28,425 bases of DNA from Candidatus Shapirobacteria bacterium CG2_30_35_20 (lineage in GTDB: Bacteria > Patescibacteriota > Microgenomatia > UBA12405). This document shows, one piece after another, positions 13,531-20,177 of the stretch. The stretch is taken from contig MNZO01000050.1 of assembly GCA_001873665.1 (NCBI GenBank), positions 1 through 28,425 of the forward strand. Reading direction: 5' to 3'. Each line of letters begins with the position of its first letter. Position 1 is the stretch's first letter. The translations under genes and the position numbers were made by a program. The notes below the pieces were generated by a model. The model was given only the letters and a program-made list of their open reading frames with translations. It was not told the DNA's origin and did not search any database.

Positions 13531-14099
13531 AAGTTGAAACCAGTCTCAATGCCATATTTACCTCTAGAACACGTGTCAAAATAATCAATATCTTGTTTAC
13601 TTCTCCTCAAGAAATTTATTATGTTCGCCAACTGGTTCGTGAAACTGGCGAAGAAATAAATTCTGTTCGACGTGAATTGCTAAATTTAACTAAAGTAAAT
13701 ATAGTTTTACCCGAATCTAGGGGTAATCGATTGTATTATACCCCAAACCACAAACACCATCTTTATCCCACATTATTAGCCCTCGCCTACAAAAGCCTTC
13801 CATTTTGCGAATCACTTTCCAAATCCCAGCTGGTCATTGCTTCATATCTTTTTTTGTTGGGCACTAACGAAAATAAAGACAAAATTGATATAGTTGTTGT
13901 TGGTGACATTTCTACCAAAACTGTTGAAACTGCCATGAAATCCGAAGAAAATCGTCGTGGTTATGAAATAAATTATATGATTATGGACAAAGAAGAATTA
14001 CATCTCCGCCAAAATAAACGCGATCCATTTTTGGTTGACTTCTTTCTTTCTGGTCCTGTTGTTATAATGGGTAGTCCCCAAATATTAAGTGATAATTAA
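13527..14099 (+). CDS. Winged-helix protein with nucleotidyltransferase-like half
   Basis: The protein has 190 residues. Positions 1-75 form an ArsR-like winged helix: FTSRTRVKIINILFTSPQEI, then YYVRQLVRETGEEINSVRRE (recognition helix) and a wing PESRGNRLYYTPN. The C-terminal half contains KDKIDIVVVGDISTKTVETA and a region like the minimal nucleotidyltransferase fold, but it lacks the GSxxxG...DxD catalytic pattern, so it is probably inactive or regulatory. Combinations of a winged helix and a degenerate nucleotidyltransferase are common in CPR and archaeal genomes as presumed transcription regulators. It overlaps the DUF3048 gene by four bases and is followed directly by an AbrB-like protein, so the two may regulate together. 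Confidence 0.72.
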   Translation: MKVETSLNAIFTSRTRVKIINILFTSPQEIYYVRQLVRETGEEINSVRRELLNLTKVNIVLPESRGNRLYYTPNHKHHLYPTLLALAYKSLPFCESLSKSQLVIASYLFLLGTNENKDKIDIVVVGDISTKTVETAMKSEENRRGYEINYMIMDKEELHLRQNKRDPFLVDFFLSGPVVIMGSPQILSDN

Positions 14100-14284
14100 T
14101 GACACATATTCGTAAAGTTATCAAGACTGGTCATAGTCTGTGTGTTACCCTACCCACCAAGGTTATTCAAAGATTGGACATCAAAGAGGGTGATGTTGCC
14201 CAATACAAGGTAAAATATTCCAAAGGTACCATCACTTATGTTTTTACAGGACATCCTCGTCAATTGTCTTTTTCAATAAAATAA
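14099..14284 (+). CDS. AbrB/MazE-like DNA-binding protein
   Basis: The 61-residue SpoVT-AbrB (swapped-hairpin) domain protein has the strand-turn pattern RKVIKTGHSLCVTLPTKVIQ, then RLDIKEGDVAQYKV, the usual 'G-x-S-x-x-V-x-L-P' and 'L-x-I-x-x-G-D' motifs. Such proteins bind DNA as dimers, as antitoxins or global regulators. No toxin gene is adjacent, so an antitoxin role is not supported. The ATG overlaps the previous stop by one base, and secD starts immediately after its stop, so the three are translated in sequence. Confidence 0.82.
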   Translation: MTHIRKVIKTGHSLCVTLPTKVIQRLDIKEGDVAQYKVKYSKGTITYVFTGHPRQLSFSIK

Positions 14285-15628
14285 ATGAATCAAAATAAAA
14301 AAAATCTTAATTTATTTTATACTTTATCAGGTCTTACCTTTATTTGTCTAATTTTAAATTTACCCATAAAACTTACGCTATTCAATCACACTTTTTATCG
14401 ACCAGATTTTAATTTTAAGCTTGGCAGTTTACAAATCAAACCAAATACCGACTTAAAATATGGTCTTGATTTGGCGGGTGGTGCGTCTTTAATTTATAAT
14501 GTTGACACTAGTAGCGCCAAGACAAGTGATCTCGCCTCTGCTCTCGAATCTTTAAAAATAAATATCGAACGGAGAATAAATTTATTTGGTGTTTCCGAGT
14601 CTAGTGTCAAATTAAACAAGCAAGGTCAAGACAACCGTTTAATTGTCGAATTGCCAGGGGTTACCAATATAAACGATGCCATTGATTTAATTGGCCAAAC
14701 CGCTTCACTCAAATTTATGGGTATCGTTGAGCTCCCACCCGAAGCGACTGCCACCGCCACTTTTGATGACGTTTTTAAAGATACAGGTTTAAATGGCTCA
14801 CATTTGGTCAAGGCTCTACCAGTTCCAAATCCAAACACTGGGGCTATGGAAGTTTCGCTTGAATTTAATCAAGAGGGTTCAAAATTATTTGAAAAGGCCA
14901 CCAAAAATTATTTAAACAAAAGAATTGCTATTTTACTTGACGACCAAGTAATAACTTCACCTACAGTTTCATCAATTATACCTGATGGTAAGGCAGTTAT
15001 TAATGGCAGTTTTGACATAAAATCAGCTAAGTCACTGTCCGCTCAATTAAATGCCGGCGCTCTGCCTTTATCAATTAAACTATTATCACAATCCCAAGTT
15101 GGCGCGTCTTTAGGTAAAGATTCAATTGACAAAGGGGTCCGTGCCGGGTTAGTTGGCCTTGGTCTTGTCGCTTTATTTATGGTTGGCAATTATGGATATT
15201 TAGGATTTATTTCTGTAATTTCACTTGCAATTTATAGTTTGTTGTCGATTACTATTTATCGACTTTTTTCAATTACACTTACTTTTCCCGGAATCGTAGG
15301 ATTTATCTTGTCTATTGGTATGGCAGTTGATAGCAATATTTTAATTTTCGAGCGGATGAAAGAAGAAGTTAGGGCTGGCAAACCCTGGAACTTGGCCATG
15401 GAACTAGGGTTTGGTAAAGCTTGGGATTCTATTAAAGACGCCAATACTTGTACTATCATTACTGCCCTAATTTTATTTAATCCTTTCAATTGGCAGTTTT
15501 TAAATTCTTCTGGCATGCTTCGCGGTTTTGCTGTCACCCTATTACTCGGTATTTTAATTGGTATGTTTACCGGTGTCGTCGTTACTCGCAATCTATTACG
15601 TGTTTTAGCCTCTCGTAAAAAAATATGA
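14285..15628 (+). CDS. secD: Protein translocase subunit SecD
   Basis: SecD works with SecF to use the proton gradient to complete Sec-dependent export. The 447 residues show an N-terminal helix (LNLFYTLSGLTFICLILNLP) and the conserved GLDLAGGASLIYNVDT. The periplasmic P1 domain follows, with IERRINLFGVSE and NRLIVELPGV, then the ITSPTVSSII and GALPLSIKLLSQSQVGASLG segments. Five C-terminal helices carry AVDSNILIFERMKEE (about 347-361). It is compact, as in CPR and Gram-positive forms. It overlaps secF by four bases (ATGA). Confidence 0.96.
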   Translation: MNQNKKNLNLFYTLSGLTFICLILNLPIKLTLFNHTFYRPDFNFKLGSLQIKPNTDLKYGLDLAGGASLIYNVDTSSAKTSDLASALESLKINIERRINLFGVSESSVKLNKQGQDNRLIVELPGVTNINDAIDLIGQTASLKFMGIVELPPEATATATFDDVFKDTGLNGSHLVKALPVPNPNTGAMEVSLEFNQEGSKLFEKATKNYLNKRIAILLDDQVITSPTVSSIIPDGKAVINGSFDIKSAKSLSAQLNAGALPLSIKLLSQSQVGASLGKDSIDKGVRAGLVGLGLVALFMVGNYGYLGFISVISLAIYSLLSITIYRLFSITLTFPGIVGFILSIGMAVDSNILIFERMKEEVRAGKPWNLAMELGFGKAWDSIKDANTCTIITALILFNPFNWQFLNSSGMLRGFAVTLLLGILIGMFTGVVVTRNLLRVLASRKKI

Positions 15629-16479
15629 ATATCATGAAATTTCGTCCTCTATTTTTAATTATTTCTTTATCTTTAATTGCTACTTCAATTTTTTCGATAG
15701 TAAAATGGAATTTTTCCTTTTCAAAAGATTTTACCGGTGGTTCAACTTACGAATTAAAATTACCTAATACTAAGGACGATTCATCAATTAACAAAATATT
15801 TTCTGATAATAAAATCGATATTAGGTCTATTATAAAATCGGACAATATTTACACCGTAAAATTTGTCGATATTACTCAAGATCAAAAAATAAAATTCGAT
15901 ACCGAATTTAAAAAACTCGACAAAGATACAGAAATTTTACAATTTTCTAGCGTTGGTCCTAGTTTGGGTCAAGAGCTAATCCGTAAAACCATTTTTGCTA
16001 TTCTATTATCCTCTTTCGCTCTGTTATCTTTTATCGGTTATCGATTTTCAGACTTATCTTTTGGAACAGGAGCCATATTGGCTATGTTTCACGATTCATT
16101 TATATTAATCGGTGTTTTTTCTCTATTTGGTCATTTTTTTGGAGCCCGACTGGATGCTCTTTTTGTCACCGCATTACTCACTACATTGTCGGCTTCAGTT
16201 CACGACACCGTGGTTACCTTTGATCGTATTCGTGAGCTACGACGCAAACATGCCTCCTTACCCTGGGTGCAGCTAGCCAATCAAGCAGTCTCAGAGGTCA
16301 TCGTTCGTTCAATTAACAACTCAATGACCATTATCTTTATGTTACTCGCCCTAGTTCTCCTTGGCGGTTCTACCACTCGCTGGTTTGCCACCGCTCTTCT
16401 TGTCGGTGTCATCTCTGGTACCTATTCCTCCACCGCCGTTGCTATACCACTGGTTTTGTTATTTAAAAAGAAAAAATAA
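15625..16479 (+). CDS. secF: Protein translocase subunit SecF
   Basis: SecF is the partner of SecD. The 284 residues have a first helix, the conserved FSKDFTGGSTYEL, then SSVGPSLGQELIRK leading into the transmembrane block. The block contains DLSFGTGAILAMFHDSFILI, SASVHDTVVTFDRIRELRR (about 190-208) and VIVRSINNSMTIIFMLLALV. The last residues are basic (LLFKKKK). The ATG overlaps the secD stop, though a second ATG nine bases later is also possible. Transcription ends against a convergent cca gene, with only a stem-loop repeat between them. Confidence 0.96.
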   Translation: MNIMKFRPLFLIISLSLIATSIFSIVKWNFSFSKDFTGGSTYELKLPNTKDDSSINKIFSDNKIDIRSIIKSDNIYTVKFVDITQDQKIKFDTEFKKLDKDTEILQFSSVGPSLGQELIRKTIFAILLSSFALLSFIGYRFSDLSFGTGAILAMFHDSFILIGVFSLFGHFFGARLDALFVTALLTTLSASVHDTVVTFDRIRELRRKHASLPWVQLANQAVSEVIVRSINNSMTIIFMLLALVLLGGSTTRWFATALLVGVISGTYSSTAVAIPLVLLFKKKK

Positions 16480-16487
16480 CAAAGTAC

Positions 16488-16528
16488 GTCATTGCGAAAA
16501 ATTTTTCTTAAAATTTTGTGGCAATCTC
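16488..16528. repeat. GTCATTGCGA...GCAATCTC stem-loop repeat
   Basis: This 41-base element is 38/41 identical to 24011-24051. Outer stem ATTGC/GCAAT and inner stem AAAATTTT/AAAATTTT enclose the loop TCTT. The differences from the other copy are a compensated base pair and one loop base. It lies between the convergent secF and cca genes and could serve as their shared transcription end. Confidence 0.8.
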
Positions 16529-16536
16529 ATTGGGAT

Positions 16537-17862
16537 TTAGTAAGCCTTTATTTTCTCTATTAAAACCCCTCTCTCGTTTAATTTCACATCTTTTTCCACT
16601 TCAGCAAATAATGCATCGAGAACTTCACCAACTTTTCGACTGGGTTTTATTTTTAATATTTCCATGACGTCCTTACCATCAACTTTTAAATCTTTGACGC
16701 AAAATGGTTGTGTCTGCACTTTTACTAATCTGTTTTTAAATAATTCCCAGCGCCAACTAGTTTCCTTGGCTCCACTTCCCAGCCTATCACCCCGACGCAA
16801 GGCAATCATTTCGTCCAAATAGGGGAATGTCACGTTTTTGATAAACCGGCGCACCGCACTATCGGTTTGCATTTCTGACACCGTAAACATGTGCCAACGC
16901 ACCAAAATAAAAAGTTGCTGCAATTCTTCTTTTGATAATTTCAGTCGTTTGCCTATAGACAGGGCAATTCTACTACCTACTACCTCATGATTATGAAAAG
17001 TATTATTGTCCCCAATTTTTTTCATTACCACCGGTTTACCCACATCATGCAGTAATGCCGCCAATCGAGTTACGTGGTTTCGAGACGAGCAGTTATTAAG
17101 CGTTTCTAAACTATGTTTCCACACGTCATAAATATGATGGCCTCGTTGTGCCATCCCCACCCCTGCCAAAATTTCGGGCATAATCAATTCCAATATCCCG
17201 CTGTTTTTCAAAACTATTAAACCATCTCCAGGTTTATCAGTCGTTAATATTTTAAACAATTCATCACGAATTCTCTCCCAGGCGATGTTGTTAATTAATT
17301 TTGCATTTTTAACAATACTGGCAAATGTTTTTTCTTCGATTTGAAATTTAAGCTGTGACGCCAGTCGTACCGCTCTCATCATCCGCAATGCATCCTCACC
17401 AAATCTTTCGTCAGGACTCCCCACCGTTCGAATTAATCTGTTTTTAATATCTTCAAGTCCATTATTATAATCAATAATTCGTAATTCGTAATTCGTAATT
17501 TTTAATTCCAACGCGAGAGCGTTGATAGTAAAATCCCGTCTTTTTACATCTTCCTCCAAACTTTTTCCCCATATAACTTTGTCAGGATGTCGATTATCCT
17601 CATATCCTTTTTCACTACGATAAGTTGTAATCTCAAAAATTTCCCCACCTTTACCTATTATTCCTACTGTTCCAAACAAATTGTTATAATAACTGTTTTT
17701 AGGAAATAACTTCAAAATTTCTTCCGGCACTAAGTTGGTTGTTAAATCCCAATCTTTTACTTGTCTGTTCAAAAGCAAATCCCTCACCGCCCCTCCAACT
17801 ATATAAATTTCTGCATCACCAAACTTCTTCATCAAATCAATAATTTTTTGTGGCAATTGCAT
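16537..17862 (-). CDS. cca: CCA tRNA nucleotidyltransferase with HD domain
   Basis: This enzyme adds or repairs the 3' CCA of tRNAs. The head has YIVGGAVRDLLLNRQVKDWDLT with the catalytic DxD. It continues with RRDFTINALAL, GLEDIKNRLIRTVGSPDERF, and RFGEDALRMMRAVRLASQL. Then comes an HD domain, LAALLHDVGKP...NHEVVGSRIA, and the C-terminal tail. The preferred start is the ATG at 17862 (441 residues). A TTG at 17892 adds ten residues that overlap the upstream gene and have no family support. A (AATTCGT)x3 array encodes the odd KITNYELRI between the RRDFTINAL and GLEDIK motifs. It is next to a small membrane-protein gene, one base apart. The tRNA-Pro here encodes its own CCA, so the role may be repair. 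Confidence 0.94.
   Translation of the reverse strand: MQLPQKIIDLMKKFGDAEIYIVGGAVRDLLLNRQVKDWDLTTNLVPEEILKLFPKNSYYNNLFGTVGIIGKGGEIFEITTYRSEKGYEDNRHPDKVIWGKSLEEDVKRRDFTINALALELKITNYELRIIDYNNGLEDIKNRLIRTVGSPDERFGEDALRMMRAVRLASQLKFQIEEKTFASIVKNAKLINNIAWERIRDELFKILTTDKPGDGLIVLKNSGILELIMPEILAGVGMAQRGHHIYDVWKHSLETLNNCSSRNHVTRLAALLHDVGKPVVMKKIGDNNTFHNHEVVGSRIALSIGKRLKLSKEELQQLFILVRWHMFTVSEMQTDSAVRRFIKNVTFPYLDEMIALRRGDRLGSGAKETSWRWELFKNRLVKVQTQPFCVKDLKVDGKDVMEILKIKPSRKVGEVLDALFAEVEKDVKLNERGVLIEKIKAY
17476..17508. repeat. (AATTCGT)x3 heptad array inside cca
   Basis: Three perfect AATTCGT units (17476-17496, 21 bases) are followed by AATTTTT and AATTCC. On the coding strand they are read as ITNYELRI in a variable loop of the enzyme's head domain. 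Confidence 0.75.
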
Positions 17863-17863
17863 T

Positions 17864-18085
17864 TTATTTATAAAAATCAAATATTGATGCAAAAACTAAA
17901 AAATTATTTATTAATATCTGAGAAATTGGTTTTGAATCACAAAATGTAATACACCCAACACTGGTAACTCTTCTTGAATACTCAACATTTCCACAACAAC
18001 TTTCTTGAAAATGTCCTGGAGTTACGTTCATCCATAAAACAAAAGTTCCCAAAATAGTTAACAATAATAATAAAATTTTTTTCAT
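17864..18085 (-). CDS. Small Cys-containing membrane protein
   Basis: This 73-residue protein of unrecognised family starts with a strong hydrophobic helix (KKILLLLLTILGTFVLWMNV). A short middle part holds four cysteines, two adjacent (ESCCGN) and two in GCITFCDSK. It ends with a second hydrophobic stretch (ILINNFLVFASIFDFY). The layout suggests two membrane helices with the Cys-rich loop outside the cell, perhaps disulfide-bonded. An extended -10 (TGTAAAAT) ends six bases before the ATG, which supports expression. The stop codon is one base before the cca ATG, so this gene and cca form an operon. There is some resemblance to small CPR membrane proteins with a similar Cys/aromatic loop, but that is uncertain. 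Confidence 0.65.
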   Translation of the reverse strand: MKKILLLLLTILGTFVLWMNVTPGHFQESCCGNVEYSRRVTSVGCITFCDSKPISQILINNFLVFASIFDFYK

Positions 18086-18091
18086 TGATAT

Positions 18092-18099
18092 ATTTTACA
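18092..18099 (-). promoter_or_regulatory. -10 box of small membrane gene and cca
   Basis: The minus strand reads TGTAAAAT, then six bases, then ATG at 18085, the leaderless spacing seen elsewhere. It drives the two-gene unit ending with cca. Confidence 0.6.
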
Positions 18100-18107
18100 T
18101 CAAAAAC

Positions 18108-18143
18108 CCCCTCTTTACTCAAAGAGGGGTAAAGGGGTGATTT
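18108..18143. repeat. CCCCTCTTT hairpin repeat
   Basis: The hairpin CCCCTCTTT-ACTC-AAAGAGGGG (18108-18129) is identical to the copy at 11070-11091, with the tail TAAAGGGGTGATTTT. It separates the RRM gene's 3' end from the promoter of the next minus-strand gene and may terminate the RRM transcript. Confidence 0.75.
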
Positions 18144-18148
18144 TGTTT

Positions 18149-18406
18149 TTACACCCTATCAGGTCTTGGGAGGGCTTCTTTGACTACCATATTTCGTCCA
18201 CCTTGATCGGTACCGTCAAGCGCCAGTGCAGCAGCAAGATCAGTATCATTTTTCATTGTCACAAAACCAAAACCACGAGAACGATTGTTTAGTTTATCAA
18301 TTACAATGTTACAGTCTTCAACTTCACCAACAGTCGAAAATATTGCCTTAAGTTCGTCAGTTGTAACAGTATAATTTAAATTACCTACAAAAAGCTTTTT
18401 TGCCAT
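18149..18406 (-). CDS. RRM-domain RNA-binding protein
   Basis: This is a single RNA recognition motif of 85 residues. RNP2 is LFVGNL (about 5-10) and RNP1 is RGFGFVTM (about 44-51), with the aromatic residues needed to stack RNA bases. The betaalphabeta-betaalphabeta order is complete and ends shortly after, with the basic tail KEALPRPDRV. Bacterial members (cyanobacterial Rbp, CPR) are often cold- or stress-related and bind single-stranded RNA. No glycine-rich tail is present. It has its own promoter and a hairpin repeat after its stop. Confidence 0.95.
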   Translation of the reverse strand: MAKKLFVGNLNYTVTTDELKAIFSTVGEVEDCNIVIDKLNNRSRGFGFVTMKNDTDLAAALALDGTDQGGRNMVVKEALPRPDRV

Positions 18407-18435
18407 TTTATTTAGAAAAATATTAATAACAATTC

Positions 18436-18443
18436 AGTATACA
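18436..18443 (-). promoter_or_regulatory. -10 box of RRM gene
   Basis: The minus strand reads TGTATACT about 29 bases before the ATG at 18406. Unlike most genes here this gives a leader of about 22 bases, but no Shine-Dalgarno is visible in it. Confidence 0.5.
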
Positions 18444-18478
18444 ATAGGATATATATTTTAGTCAAAGTTGTGATTTAT

Positions 18479-18540
18479 TTAAATTTAAAAATTAAACATT
18501 AAAAATTGATTAAAAATTAAAAATTTTAAATTATAAATTG
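18479..18540. repeat. Degenerate AATTAAAA heptad tract before recJ
   Basis: Imperfect units such as AAAAATT, AAACATT, AAAAATTG and AAAAATT repeat with period about seven. This is the same text as in the ychF-miaA gap. A possible -10 (TATAAA, 18532-18537) for recJ lies at its end. Confidence 0.55.
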
Positions 18541-18550
18541 TTTTCAATAC

Positions 18551-20167
18551 ATGGTCAAAGAAATTAATTTACTGTCTTTAAAAATAATTGATCAAAATTA
18601 TTCGTCGTCTCAAATTGTCGACTTAATTTTAAAAAATCGCAAAATAAAAAATGTTAACGAATTTTTAAAGCCAGGTTTACCCCAAATAAAACTTAATTTA
18701 AAGCCTGCCTTAAATTTGATTAATAAAGCAATTAAAAATAACGAAAAAATCATTATTTATGGCGATTACGATGTCGATGGCATTACTGCCACCGCCATAT
18801 TGTGGCAAGCAATTCATAAAATTTACCCCAATGTTACCCCATTTATACCTCATCGTGAAATTGATGGTTATGGTATTAAAGCCACCTCTTTTTTCCGATT
18901 TCAAGAGGAGAAAAATATCAAATTTGATTTGTTAATCACAGTTGACAATGGCATTGTGGCAGATAAAGAATTAAAAAAAATTAAAGATAAACAAGATATA
19001 AAAATAATAGTGACTGATCATCATATTGTGCCTGATTCTACAAGTAGGGACAAGGCATGCCTTGTCCCTACTGATTGTATTATTCATAACACCAAAATCT
19101 GTGGTTCTGCCATCTCTTATTTTCTCGCCAAAGAAATCGATAATAAGGCTGATTTGGGTCTGGCTGCCCTTGGTACTGTCGCCGATTGCTTGCCATTAGT
19201 TGGGGTAAATCGCTCGATTGTGATTTACGGTTTACAGCAATTAAATAAAAATCCATCACCTGGGATAAAAAAGTTAATTCAAATATCTGGTATAAAAAAT
19301 GCTCTCTCAACTTATGATTTAGGTTTTATTTTAGGTCCACGAATCAATGCTGTCGGTCGACTATCCGATCCCACCGACGCTTTGCGTTTACTTTGTAGCC
19401 AAAATGAAAATCAAGCCACCAAATACGCCCAAGTTTTAAATAATTTTAACCAAGACCGACAATTAATCCAAAAAGAATCGTTTAATCGGGTGGAAAATCT
19501 GATATCTGACAAACTGAAATCTGATAAACTAGTTTTTGTTTCCGGTGATTATAATCCCGGTATTATTGGTTTAATTTCTGGACGTCTGACTGAAAAATAC
19601 TATTTACCATCTATTGTAATTTCTGTTGATGGCGATATCGCCAAAGGTTCATGTCGCTCGATTCCCAAGCTAAACATTATTTCTGCTTTGCGAGAATACT
19701 CGGATTTATTTATCGATTTAGGTGGGCATAGTGGTGCTGCTGGATTTAGTATAAAGACCTCAAATATTTCAAAACTTAAAAAAACTATTATCAAATCGGT
19801 CAACTTAAAACTTAACAAAATCCATTTAACACCACATCTCGATGTCGATGCTCAAATGCAGTTAAACGCAATCAATATAAAAAATATAAAATCTCTTGAG
19901 TCTCTTGCTCCCTTTGGTATTGGTAATCCGCAACCTTTATTTTTTTTAAAAAATATAACTATCAATTCTATCCGCGCCATCGGCCAAAATAACGATCATT
20001 TAAAAATTAAAATCAATAATATTGACGCTATCGCTTTTAAAAAAGGCGACTTAGTTAACAAAATAAAATCAGGCGATACCATTGACATCGTCACCAGTCT
20101 TTCGTTAAACGAATGGAATAACACAACAACTCCTCAATTGATTGTGAAAGAAATCATAACAGTGTAA
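18551..20167 (+). CDS. recJ: Single-stranded-DNA exonuclease RecJ
   Basis: RecJ is a 5'-3' single-strand exonuclease of recombination and repair (DHH/DHHA1 family). The 538 residues carry motif I GDYDVDGITATAIL (about 71-84), TVDNGI, motif III TDHHIV (about 154-159), and motif IV LGTVADCLPL. The DHHA1 motif is DLGGHSGAAGFSI (about 393-405), and the protein ends with an OB-fold-like C-terminus (HLKIKINNIDAIAFKKGD). An insertion STSRDKACLVPT directly after the DHH motif is encoded by a perfect 30-base palindrome, where relatives have only a short loop. The ATG at 18551 lacks a ribosome site and follows an AT-rich repeat. aspS starts ten bases after the stop. Confidence 0.95.
   Translation: MVKEINLLSLKIIDQNYSSSQIVDLILKNRKIKNVNEFLKPGLPQIKLNLKPALNLINKAIKNNEKIIIYGDYDVDGITATAILWQAIHKIYPNVTPFIPHREIDGYGIKATSFFRFQEEKNIKFDLLITVDNGIVADKELKKIKDKQDIKIIVTDHHIVPDSTSRDKACLVPTDCIIHNTKICGSAISYFLAKEIDNKADLGLAALGTVADCLPLVGVNRSIVIYGLQQLNKNPSPGIKKLIQISGIKNALSTYDLGFILGPRINAVGRLSDPTDALRLLCSQNENQATKYAQVLNNFNQDRQLIQKESFNRVENLISDKLKSDKLVFVSGDYNPGIIGLISGRLTEKYYLPSIVISVDGDIAKGSCRSIPKLNIISALREYSDLFIDLGGHSGAAGFSIKTSNISKLKKTIIKSVNLKLNKIHLTPHLDVDAQMQLNAINIKNIKSLESLAPFGIGNPQPLFFLKNITINSIRAIGQNNDHLKIKINNIDAIAFKKGDLVNKIKSGDTIDIVTSLSLNEWNNTTTPQLIVKEIITV
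19043..19072. repeat. Perfect 30-base palindrome inside recJ
   Basis: AGTAGGGACAAGGCA followed by its exact reverse complement. The inner 28 bases follow the same plan as 9840-9867 in miaA (GTAnGnAC, four variable bases, CATG centre, mirrored). It is read in frame as SRDKACLVPT. Confidence 0.8.
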
Positions 20168-20170
20168 AAT
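20163..20170 (+). promoter_or_regulatory. -10 box of aspS
   Basis: TGTAAAAT overlaps the recJ stop codon and ends seven bases before the aspS ATG, so aspS can have its own leaderless transcript as well as read-through from recJ. Confidence 0.5.
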
Positions 20171-20177
20171 TCCTTCT

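Noticed and set aside
14099..14284. AbrB-like protein as antitoxin of a toxin-antitoxin pair
   Set aside because: The neighbours are a winged-helix protein and secD. No toxin fold is seen on either side.
17863..17892. TTG start for cca adding ten residues
   Set aside because: It would overlap the upstream small gene, and the added residues are unrelated to the family. The ATG at 17862 fits the usual start.
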